DNA from: Eukaryota sp. TZLM1-RC
Taxonomy: Eukaryota > Metamonada: BaSk clade
Length of the DNA stretch: 64,000 nt
Assembly (NCBI GenBank): GCA_040285825.1
Contig: JAUPSS010000014.1
Coordinates: 128,337-192,336 of the forward strand
Reading direction: 5' to 3'
A program made the position numbers and the translations under genes. Below, in pieces: positions 43,075-51,092 of the stretch; position 1 is the stretch's first letter, and each line of letters starts with the position of its first letter. A model generated the notes under the pieces. That model saw only the letters and a program-made list of their open reading frames with translations, ran no database searches and was not told the DNA's origin.

Positions 43075-44720
43075 GAACTTGCACACTTAATAAAATTAAT
43101 TCATAACTAATGGGACGAAATTCATTGAACCAAAATTTCCTCTACAAAATCTTGATCTGCTTGCTGTCTAGCTAAAGCTTCTCTAATTCGATTGAAAAAC
43201 CGAGGTAATCTATTTATAATGGCAAATTGAATCCGAGAGCGCCATAAAAAAATATCAAATCTTTTCATTGTTTTTTCTTCAACCAATTTTTGGAAATTAT
43301 TCAAAAAAGTTCTGGTTCTGCTGATAGTCTTTCGTTTATCGAAAATGGAGCAGCAATAGAAACCAGTGGTGTATTTCTATCAGCGTTAGCTTTTTCGATC
43401 TTTTTGTGATATTTTCTATGTTTTTCTTTAGCTTTAAATTCAAGAGCATCTACAGGATTAGGTTTCCTTCTTTGAACTAAAGTGTCATTTGCAACATTAG
43501 ATGAGACAAAGTCAACAACAGCTTCAGAGTTATCAATCCAATCACCGTAAACATCACCTCTATCATCAGAACCAAAATTATTCAATGACAGTGTTTCTTT
43601 CAGCAGAGGTTCTTTGATACACGAAATTCTTGCAGTTTGTGACATATTAAAAACAGTGTCTCTAACAGCATCATGTAATGAAGAACAATAAGTTATCAAT
43701 TTCGAACAATTCAGAGCATGTCGCAAAGTGAGCTGAAGTGAATTCATACAAATACATTTTTCTTTTGATAATAATTGATTAATGGGGATCAATCCGTTCG
43801 TGATGTGACATATGAGATGTTTAGGTGTTACAATTTTAGTTGCAAAGTAGAACCGTTGTTGAAGCATTATCGTGATAATAATCTGTTTAATTCACGTCGA
43901 GGTGATTTTGTGGATTCCTCTCAAGTTGTTGTTGATTTTACTACAGTTGATCCCTTTGCTTTTATTTATCGTGATGATGTTTTACTTAGTACTAATGGTC
44001 ATTTCAACAAGGCTGAAGATCGTAAAAGAGATAAATATACTGAAATATTAAATGATTTAAATAAGAATCTTTACTCGAAGTTTTCGTTTGTTCCTTTTGC
44101 CTTTTCGTTTTTTGGCAACATTGGACAGTCCGCCTTGAATTTTATCAATGATTTTGGTAATTTATGTCGTTCAAGTGGTAAGAATTTTGCAGGGAATTTA
44201 TGGAAGAATCGTATCATTTTCGCCTTGTACAGAAGTGTTCCCAAGTACTTGAGTTTAATGATGTCCAAGCTGTATAAGGATTCATCAAGATTTGGCGTGG
44301 AAAATTTTGTTTCTTATGTGTTTTAGTTTGTTTTGTTATGTTATGTTACTTTTTTTTAATTAATGGGGATATTCCATTATAATCTCATTTTTGTTACAAA
44401 TGCTTCATTAGTGGCACACAATCCAAATCTTCGTGGTACAATGGTTACAAACAGTGAAGAATCTGACGACTTAATTTCACAAACACCCTTTTCCAATAAC
44501 AATGAGTGAAGATCTTGATTTAAAACAGCCGAGTTGCATATATTATTATAAAGATCATTTTCATACATTCCAGTCAATCGTTTCTGTAATGTTCGAAGAG
44601 TGTATTTTAAATTTAAAAAATTCTTTTCTGGAATATTGCCATTGAATGATTGGGGAACGCATCGACTCCATTTTTCTACATCAATTTTTTAAAGATTCAT
44701 TTCAATGTGTTTCAATTTTG
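43075..44720 (-). mobile_element. LINE-B C-terminal copy, split by LINE-E
   Basis: Two halves, 44720-44371 and 43789-43075, match 9620-8550 in order. The first covers LTGMYENDLYNNICNSAVLN and VTIVPRRFGLCATNEAFV. The second covers PINQLLSKEKCICMNSLQLT, DDRGDVYGDWIDNSEAVVDF, KRFDIFLWRSRIQFAIINRL and the 3' UTR. The C-terminal half has a frameshift near 43303. The break in the middle is an insertion of LINE-E bounded by a 12-bp duplication. Confidence 0.92.
43790..44358 (+). mobile_element. LINE-E, 5'-truncated insertion in LINE-B
   Basis: Flanked by attaatggggat at 43778-43789 and 44359-44370. It codes on the plus strand for the C-terminal part of a distinct LINE: RGDFVDSSQVVVDFTTVDPF (endonuclease-like core), FSFFGNIGQSALNFINDFGN and KNFAGNLWKNRIIFALYRSV, ending SYVF and TAG at 44324-44326. 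The frame is intact from the insertion point to the stop, so this is probably the youngest LINE fragment here. The 3' end is T-rich (ttatgttacttttttt) with no A tail. Confidence 0.93.
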
Positions 44721-44724
44721 TAAA

Positions 44725-44840
44725 TTGAATGAATTTATTAAACAACTTATAAATCTACATCTCAATAATCCATCTCTTCCAAAACAAAACAACTAGATGC
44801 AACTCTTTCATAGTGAAATTCAAGAGAAACGGTTCTATCA
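44725..44840 (-). pseudogene. LINE-A 3' tail (short fragment)
   Basis: Minus-strand translation reads HYERVASSCFVLEEMDY, a stop, then DVDL and a stop. This matches the LINE-A C-terminus HYERVSSSVFVLGEMDFLDVD, followed by the same 3' UTR beginning. It lies about 230 bp upstream of the TRM9-like gene, in the opposite orientation. Confidence 0.85.
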
Positions 44841-45067
44841 ATGCTTATTTGTTTTGCTCACCAAACCGTGACATAGTTTGCTTCAATAGCCACAGCACCT
44901 TGTTTAACATATTGTATAACATCACTACGTTAATCAAAACTTATTTGGATCATTAAACAGGACGTGAATTTTCCCTTACATCAATTCACACTTTGTTTGA
45001 ATATTATCCAGCCCACCCAACCATATCAACTGGTTTCCAGGATTTGACATTACTTTACTGATAATCA

Positions 45068-45860
45068 ATGTCTGAATTTGAACAAACTTATGTTCATGAA
45101 ATATATGATGAGATCTCTCTCCATTTCTCTGCAACTCGATTCAGCATATGGCCTCTAGTCAAACGATTTATTGAACCCCTCCCCTCTCACTCTCTTGTAT
45201 CAGACATAGGTTGTGGTAATGGTAAAAACCTAATAGCAAGTGCCTTACAAAATCACATTGCATTCGGTTGTGATATCTCCATAGAACTTTGCCGACTAGC
45301 ACTAACTTCCATACAAAACAGACAGCTTGTAGTAGATGTTTTTCATGCAGATGGATTAATTACTCCTTTTAAATCAAATATATTTGTTTGTCCTGTTACT
45401 CTTTTTCTTATCTCAGGATGCCACTCTCTCCATTGCGGTTATTCATCACTTTTCGACACTTGATAGACGTACTGCAGCCCTTCAAGAACTTCACAGGATA
45501 ACCAAGCCAAAAGGTAAAGTTTTAGTTTCAGTATGGGCTTATGGACAACCCAAAATGAGCAAATGGAAACCAATCAAATTTGATGACAATCAACCCAGCC
45601 ATGATGACGTAACCTCTGAAGAAACTCAAGACTTCATCGTGCCCTGGCATTTAAGGAAGGATCTGACCCATAAAGAAAGCAGGGAGAAGGGAGCAAAGTC
45701 ATTAGGGAGAGATGATAGAGGAGATGTTATTCATGGACGGTATTATTACTTGTTCAAGCAGGGAGAATTGGATGAACTATTTGAAAAAGTTGGGTTTAGC
45801 ATAGTGGAAAGCTATTTTGAATGTGATAATTACGTCGTAATTGGTGAAAAATCGGAGTAA
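45068..45860 (+). CDS. TRM9: TRM9/ALKBH8-type tRNA wobble-uridine methyltransferase
   Basis: Two exons, 45068-45385 and 45417-45860, give 253 residues. The start (YVHEIYDEISLHFSATRFSI) is the family's N-terminal signature. The SAM-binding motif I is VSDIGCGNGKNL (about residues 45-57), then FGCDISIELC. Across the splice the reading is KSNIF then DATLSIAVIHHFST, matching the family's DA-x-x-SIAVIHHF motif exactly. ELHRITKPKGKVLVSVWAYG follows, and the HDDVTSEETQDFIVPWHLRK to HGRYYYLFKQGELDELFEKV segment ends it. TRM9 with Trm112 methylates cm5U34 to mcm5U34 in tRNAs. It converges on the SNARE gene, 51 bp away. Confidence 0.92.
45386..45416 (+). other. 31-nt spliceosomal intron in TRM9-like gene
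   Basis: Begins GTTTGTCC, ends TATCTCAG and is pyrimidine-rich throughout. Removing it restores one frame and the conserved DA-x-x-SIAVIHHF motif. Without removal the reading ends after about 25 foreign codons. No separate branch-point motif can be recognised in so short an intron. Confidence 0.85.
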
Positions 45861-45911
45861 CTATTATTTAATTAAAACAATTCAAATTCTATTTCTTTTT
45901 TAGAGCTTTAC

Positions 45912-46661
45912 TTACATGTTGAATAACAAAACTATAATAACAACCATTAATAAACAAATACAACACAACCTTCCTCTTTCTTTATGCTTTACAAGCTTAC
46001 TCAACTGTTTGTTGGTCTTATCCAGAAGAAGCCTTGTTCTTGACATATTCTCATCAAGATCATCTAGCATATAAGCCTGATCATCAAGTTCGTATTGAAT
46101 CTCTCTTCCCATGTCATGTAGTGTCCTAACAGATGTTCCTAATTGTTGTAGAGTGGAGTCTTCCTGTTGTTTAATGGTTGATTGTCGTTGTTTCTCCATA
46201 TTAGTTATAAATTCATCATTTTCACGTTCATCCTCATGCTTGAGCCATTCAGAACCCGTCCTTACTGCTTCCTGCCGTTGTCGACGGTCAGATTCAAGCT
46301 TCTTGGCTTCGGCTCGTTGTTCTTCCAAGTATTTGTCTAGTCTGTCTTTGGCTGTGGATAACTGATGTTCTAGTCGTTCAATTTGGTTATTAACAGATAC
46401 TACAAAAGACTTGCGTTCACTTAATATATCATGAGTAATTGAAGGAAAGCGGGACAAGTCAGCAGAGACGATGTCGTTTGTCTGTTGAAGCACTTCTACA
46501 TCTTCTTGACACGACTCTATTATTGAACGCAGACGTTTAAGTGGTGGAGAAAGATCTGACGTTGGTGTAACAGAAAGGGTTTCAGAAAGGGAATGTGCAG
46601 ATTCAATAGCACTTTGTACTTCTTCTTTAACAAGGTCAAAAGGGTCTGTTTTAGAGTCCAT
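45912..46661 (-). CDS. Qc-SNARE, syntaxin-6/10-like
   Basis: 249 residues, intact. The N-terminus (DPFDLVKEEVQSAIESAHSL) matches the three-helix N-domain of syntaxin 6. A long charged coiled coil follows, including an Arg/Glu-rich stretch (about 95-150) unusual for the family. The SNARE motif (about 160-222) has TLQQLGTSVRTLHDMGREIQ, then YELDDQAYMLDDLDENMSRT with Gln at the zero layer. It ends with a C-terminal anchor CCICLLMVVIIVLLFNM with almost no lumenal tail. Likely acts at the trans-Golgi/endosome in vesicle fusion. The start codon is 34 bp from the conserved end of a Fanzor-like relic. Confidence 0.88.
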   Translation of the reverse strand: MDSKTDPFDLVKEEVQSAIESAHSLSETLSVTPTSDLSPPLKRLRSIIESCQEDVEVLQQTNDIVSADLSRFPSITHDILSERKSFVVSVNNQIERLEHQLSTAKDRLDKYLEEQRAEAKKLESDRRQRQEAVRTGSEWLKHEDERENDEFITNMEKQRQSTIKQQEDSTLQQLGTSVRTLHDMGREIQYELDDQAYMLDDLDENMSRTRLLLDKTNKQLSKLVKHKERGRLCCICLLMVVIIVLLFNM

Positions 46662-46680
46662 TATAAGAAATATTGTTTAC

Positions 46681-46861
46681 AATAATGGAATAAGTGACCT
46701 CTAAAAAAGGATTGGGTTTTATGGAGGTAGATTTTTCTTTCCTTGGCACTCTGTAGATATAACGTTTTATCTCCATAATTTGAATGTTCCAACTCATTTA
46801 TTGAAACATTTTTATGACTCTGAGGTCCTGAGGGGTTCAGAATTTCTGCTATTGACTGCAT
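46681..46861 (-). pseudogene. Fanzor-like C-terminal tail relic (copy F2)
   Basis: The plus-strand stretch tggaataagtgacctct at 46685-46701 matches tggaataagtgtcctct at copy F3, followed by similar sequence with gaps. In one minus-strand frame it reads KPNPFLEVTYSIIV, comparable with LHWCKEDTYSIV of F3 and HQCKKDTYFLV of F5. Only the last 60 codons or so are present and are not in one frame. It is recognisable only by comparison with the other copies. Confidence 0.5.
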
Positions 46862-47636
46862 TCATCATGAGTCCTTGACCCGTATATTTAAGCGCGGTTC
46901 GTGCCCCTTTTTTTAGTTTTCATTAAAAACTTTGTGCTACTCTCAATCAAGACGTTCCCAAGAGAACCATGAAAATTTCTCGCAAGGAAGATTTCAAAAA
47001 AATAGATTATCACAGTATCAAGACCTCCATCAATTTTCAGGCTGGTTGTTTCTTGAGATACGCTGCCACTATTTTGGTTTTGGAGTATTCAAACAGATAA
47101 AGTTTTTTCAATAATAATTGTTCGCTTGGAATATTTGAAAACTATTTCAATTCTGTGATGAAAGTTTCATTATAGGCTAACAATCAACTGAATTTTGGAA
47201 AGTTTGTTTACAGTCATTCTGGCACAAATTAGGGAGTAATTGCCATTATGAAAATTCATTGTAGATTTCAACACAAAATGATCGTTAATTGATTTTGACA
47301 ATTAATATAAGGTGATTAGATGATTGGGTGATTGTTCTGACATTGTCTACATCATATTAAAAAACCACACAGTTTATCTCTATCACATTTTACAACTTGT
47401 TCTCACCAAAACAATGTAGATTCGAAAAAAAATTCAAGATCTTTTCGGTCACTTTCGTCTTTCTTATAAAACAAGCCAAGAAAGACATGAAGTTGTCCAT
47501 TGCAAGAGCCACATGTGCGCATTTTGAAGTAGGTTTATTTACAAGGGACTGATAACAAGATCAACAGCTATGAGGCCAAAAGATAACCCTGCAATTAGAT
47601 ATTCATTAAAAAAAGATTCAGTAATGTCGAATCAAC
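46862..47636. other. Intergenic, nothing recognised
   Basis: AT-rich shared upstream region of two divergent genes. Around 46893-46920 a more GC-rich patch ends in a T7 run (gcggttcgtgccccttttttt), which could be a Pol III-type end, but no tRNA fold is visible. Confidence 0.4.
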
Positions 47637-48629
47637 ATGGAACAGGACAGCCCAGTCCATTGTCTGTCCGCCCGACGCAAAGTCATCAAGAAAATTGAAA
47701 TCAGTGAACCAAGAACACACGTTAAACAGCCACCTGCATTTCCGATATATCAAAACACTGTGGTAAGATTTCAAGGGAAAATAATAATCAGTGACGTCGA
47801 CTCATCAAATGTAAAGATGGTTTGTACGGCCATCATCAGTCCGCCCGACGCAAAATCATCACACTAGCAACAGCGAATGAAACATACAATGATTGTCATG
47901 AGGAAGAACACCTTAAAAATACTTTTTTCCACATCACCAATGTTGAGGACAAAAAGACGTCCACGAACGACTACTCCTAGACGTAGATTCCGTCCTGTTG
48001 GACAGTCTGATGTTGAGAATTCTGACAACTCAGATCATGAACAACACCAAACACCATTTCGCCATCGAATAAAGTCAATATCCTCTTACGGACCCCTATC
48101 CCCTGATTCCACGGTCTCAAATCCCAACAATTCCACAAGCACACTTTCCTTTACTCGATTCTCCTCTGCTATAGAATCTCTCGACAGCCCTGCTTCCAAG
48201 CCTCCTTCACCACCACAAATACAAGAAGCTAAGCACGTGGAAGCAAGACAAAGTCTTAAACCTCCACTTCATCCCTCTCCATGTCCCAAATGTCAACAAC
48301 TACAGCAAACCCATGATGTGGTGACCAGTTTGGCAAAGAATGAAATTACCTCACTAAAATCACAGAATGTAGCACTCTCAAGCATTTCTAAGCAATGTTT
48401 ATCCTTGGTTAAAAAAGTAATGACCGACCGAGATGGCATTGAAGCACGGTTGCCAACTGACGAGGAATCAAGGAGTGAACTAGTTGAGTCTTTAGATTCA
48501 TTAAGAAAGTCAATTAAGGAAGAATCACTTTCCCAATCATTGTTGGAGGTTCAAAATATTCAAATCACTTCAATGGAAAGCGAAATTAAACGGTTGCGCA
48601 CAATTTTAGCCGAGTTGGTTGGTAGTTGA
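47637..48629 (+). CDS. Hypothetical coiled-coil protein with CxxC motif (probably two exons)
   Basis: Two frames, 47637-47867 and 47877-48629, join in phase if GTTTGT...CACACTAG (47820-47867) is an intron, giving 314 residues. The 5' splice hexamer equals that of the TRM9-like intron. Exon 1 codes a basic N-terminus (ARRKVIKKIEISEPRTHVKQ) and a strand-rich piece. Exon 2 has an Arg/Thr-rich segment (RTKRRPRTTTPRRRFRP), a Ser/Pro-rich disordered region and CPKCQQLQQTHD. A C-terminal coiled coil (about 220-314) follows. If exon 1 is not used, the protein starts at 47877 or 47940. No known family; a cytoskeletal or centrosomal role would be a guess. Confidence 0.6.
47820..47867 (+). other. Candidate 48-nt intron
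   Basis: Starts GTTTGT and ends ACTAG; the TAG is also the stop that closes the first frame. Splicing links codon ATG (47817-47819) to CAA (47868-47870) in the frame of the downstream ORF. It contains a near copy (one mismatch) of the 22-bp exon-1 sequence at 47667-47688. Unlike the TRM9 intron it has no pyrimidine tract before the 3' site. Confidence 0.4.
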
Positions 48630-48720
48630 ATCTTGACAATTAATTTATTTTTGTTATTTTGTATTATAGATCTTTTTTTGAAATTATCAAGTTTTAATTT
48701 TAAAAACTTTTCCAAATAAT

Positions 48721-49314
48721 TTAAATGTTTTTATTCTCAGCAGCCATTAAAAACCTTTTTACTTTTGGTATTTTATCATACTCAAAGGTTATTCCCTTCT
48801 CAGACAATATAGAAGTAAGTTCATTTTTCACTTCCTCTGATCTTTCCTCAGTACATTCGCATTCAATTCCATAGTGGCTGTAACCTGGAAAAGTTACATC
48901 ATCAACTTCAATCTTTTCCTTCAAAACATTCTCATATATTCTTCTAACATTAGTGAATGAACCAAGAGATAACATTGTATGAGCAGAAACATCAGGAATA
49001 TGGTTTTGTATGAAAGAATCTGCCTTCATAAGTGGAGGGTTTTCCAAGTAATTGGTTGCCTCACTTGATAGTATGACAGACTCAAACTCCTGGGATCTCA
49101 TTATACCCCCTTCGAAGGTTGTTCCCTTCTTTATGGTTAGGAAAGCTGTTGATTCTTTTGTTGAATCATCTACTTCGATGCGCAGTCGAATTAGCTGGTC
49201 TCCAGCCTTGAAAAAGTGGTTAGTCTGTGATACGGTTTTGTTTGGCTTAGGAAGAACTGCAAGAAGTTTTACAAAGTCATCTTTGTTGATAGAAAGCTTA
49301 AGTTCTATTTCCAT
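48721..49314 (-). CDS. CYTH-domain triphosphate tunnel metalloenzyme
   Basis: 197 residues, one domain. MEIELKLSI is the ExExK-type metal-binding start (E-I-E-L-K). Then come NHFFKAGDQLIRLRIE, FLTIKKGTTFEGG, LGSFTNVRRIYE, KIEVDDVTFPGYSHYGIECE and YDKIPKVKRFLMA, with alternating acidic and basic residues lining the tunnel. The family hydrolyses thiamine triphosphate, tripolyphosphate or RNA 5'-triphosphate. The order LTIKKG to IE-x-DD-x-x-x-G favours the ThTPase/tripolyphosphatase branch over RNA triphosphatases. Copy F3 of the Fanzor-like family ends 35 bp upstream of its start codon. Confidence 0.88.
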   Translation of the reverse strand: MEIELKLSINKDDFVKLLAVLPKPNKTVSQTNHFFKAGDQLIRLRIEVDDSTKESTAFLTIKKGTTFEGGIMRSQEFESVILSSEATNYLENPPLMKADSFIQNHIPDVSAHTMLSLGSFTNVRRIYENVLKEKIEVDDVTFPGYSHYGIECECTEERSEEVKNELTSILSEKGITFEYDKIPKVKRFLMAAENKNI

Positions 49315-49334
49315 TGTTAAAGAGCTTGCCTATA

Positions 49335-50140
49335 ACTATGGAATAAGTGTCCTCTTTACACCAATGTAGAAGGGTGAGTTTTTTTGGAATATTTTCTCAA
49401 ACCTGCACATGATTTTCACCTGATGAAGTACATGTGACGACTTTATTCTGCTTTAGTGTACTTTGAAAATTTATTATTAATAGAGTTGCGCTATTTTTCC
49501 AGTTTTACTTATCCAATTTGTTTAGAAAGGGTCAATGTCGCATGCTATGTTTGACAAACAAAAATACACCTCAACCCTGCTAGTAGATTTGCCATTTTTA
49601 GATACACTTATACCCCAAAAATTGCTCAGCTCCTCTTGTTTGCAATAGTTGTTTTTCTTTTTCTTTATTTTTACAGTGGTTTTGTCTGTATTGGTTCAAG
49701 CACATAGTGTCCATGCATTGCCGCCGAGTGCACTCATCAATTCAGGCCTTTTATCATTTTTTTGTCAAACCTTTTCCTTTAGTGGCTGCTTTGATTTTAG
49801 TTTGTATTTAATTCTATCATCTTAATTATCCAAGTACATTGAGTAATCAATGTCTTGGGGGATATTCATTTCTCGAGGTGCTTCACTTCTTGATGACCTA
49901 TCAGTGATTGTATTAATTAATTATTGTTTATATCCACCCATTGGTGTTGAGTTACATAAAATTCGTTATCCAAGACATCAATCACCTTGTTACTAGAGCT
50001 GCTTATTCTTATGAAAGCGACAATTGTACACTGTATTCTTTCAAATTTGTTACTTTTTGACTCAAATCTTTGGTTTTTTTAACTGTCTGACTTTTATATC
50101 CATTTGTCCAGCAAAATAGAGTAAATCAAATGTCCACCAA
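49335..50140 (-). pseudogene. Fanzor-like relic (copy F3), internally deleted
   Basis: Two blocks align with copy F5. The low end (49335-49400) translates to ENIPKKLTLLHWCKEDTYSI, homologous to the F5 C-terminus. The high end (49840-50125) aligns with 60905-61250, e.g. gagtaatcaat, ggggatattcatttct, gaggtgcttcacttcttgat and agcaaaatagagtaaatcaa. The high block includes the DLLYFAGQM strand just after RuvC-I. The region between (49400-49840), where RuvC-II, the zinc ribbon and RuvC-III should lie, is not recognisable. Many stops. Confidence 0.65.
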
Positions 50141-50289
50141 TAAATTAGTGAAAACAAAGTTAAATAAAATGTATTTGTTCAAAAAACCACACATAACAAC
50201 CCACCTGAAAAACACCGACCATTCAAAAAAATCTATACAAGAAAAACTAAATCCAGAACAATCAAATCAACATAATCAATCAAATAAAG

Positions 50290-50913
50290 CTAATCTTCTC
50301 CTCCTTGCTCCCACCAATCTTTCATCCCTAACCCAGTCTCTGCTATTGAAGCAGTGACCGAAATAGCAGATCTAGGCGCTTCCTCTTCTAATGGTTCAAT
50401 TACCATATTACCTGTTGGTTTTACTTTTGGTTTCGACATGGGGAAAGAAACATTGGTGATCCGAGTTGTGATTGGATGACCAACATCAATAGGGAGTTCA
50501 ATCTCATCTTCGGCGTTGAACGTCCAAACCCACAGATTGTCAATCTCATCAAAGAATGTATCTGGCATCATGTTTGATGGGGGTATTTGAATTTCATCAA
50601 AGAAACCGAGAGAGACAGTTAGGCCATCATCCTTGGAAGATGACAAAACTCTTCCAGTGACAATTTCTCCAACAACGGGCTGCCAAACCAGGATTTTGAA
50701 CTGAACCCAAGAAAAAGATTCACCTTTACCAGGAAAGATAAATGGATCACTCATTTCTAATAATTCCCAGAGGGAGATGCAGAGACCGTGATTAGACAGA
50801 ACCTTGCCAGAATAACGAGAATTTATAGAGTCTTCTATAGCATTATCAAGTTTTTGATTAAATTTATGAGGAGGTATAGCAACACAGTCTCTCACAGTTG
50901 TGAGGATAAACAT
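50290..50913 (-). CDS. RPC8: RNA polymerase III subunit RPC8 (RPC25, Rpb7-like)
   Basis: 207 residues, intact. MFILTTVRDCVAIPPHKFNQ begins the Rpb7-type tip domain, with SGKVLSNHGLCISLWELLEM and DPFIFPGKGESFSWVQFKIL. The OB-fold half has FQPVVGEIVTGRVLSSS-like WQPVVGEIVTGRVLSSSKDD, then VSLGFFDEIQIPPSNMM and FDEIDNLWVWTFNAEDEIEL. The GFFD-x-I-x-IPP and WVW patterns separate RPC8 from RPB7. The stalk of Pol III uses this subunit for initiation. It is divergent from the aminopeptidase gene, 179 bp between start codons. Confidence 0.93.
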   Translation of the reverse strand: MFILTTVRDCVAIPPHKFNQKLDNAIEDSINSRYSGKVLSNHGLCISLWELLEMSDPFIFPGKGESFSWVQFKILVWQPVVGEIVTGRVLSSSKDDGLTVSLGFFDEIQIPPSNMMPDTFFDEIDNLWVWTFNAEDEIELPIDVGHPITTRITNVSFPMSKPKVKPTGNMVIEPLEEEAPRSAISVTASIAETGLGMKDWWEQGGED

Positions 50914-51092
50914 GAAGAAAAAGGAAGTTGAGTGATGTGCTATTTGGGTGGGGGGTTAGGGTGGATTGTTCAGTAGTAAATTGCTTTCTTAAATTGAGGC
51001 AAGGATTACCATGCTTGTCTCTCCAGGATTTCTACTGCAAAGATACCTTTGGTTCTCTTCTTCTCGAAAGTAGTTCAGTTATTGTTTTCATC

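Noticed and set aside
46893-46920. tRNA gene ending gcggttcgtgccccttttttt
   Set aside because: A T-arm-like piece and T run are present, but no acceptor or D-arm pairing was found upstream.
47667-47861. 22-bp repeats as target-site duplication of an insertion
   Set aside because: The sequence between them shows no mobile-element features, and the candidate intron explains the frame change more simply.
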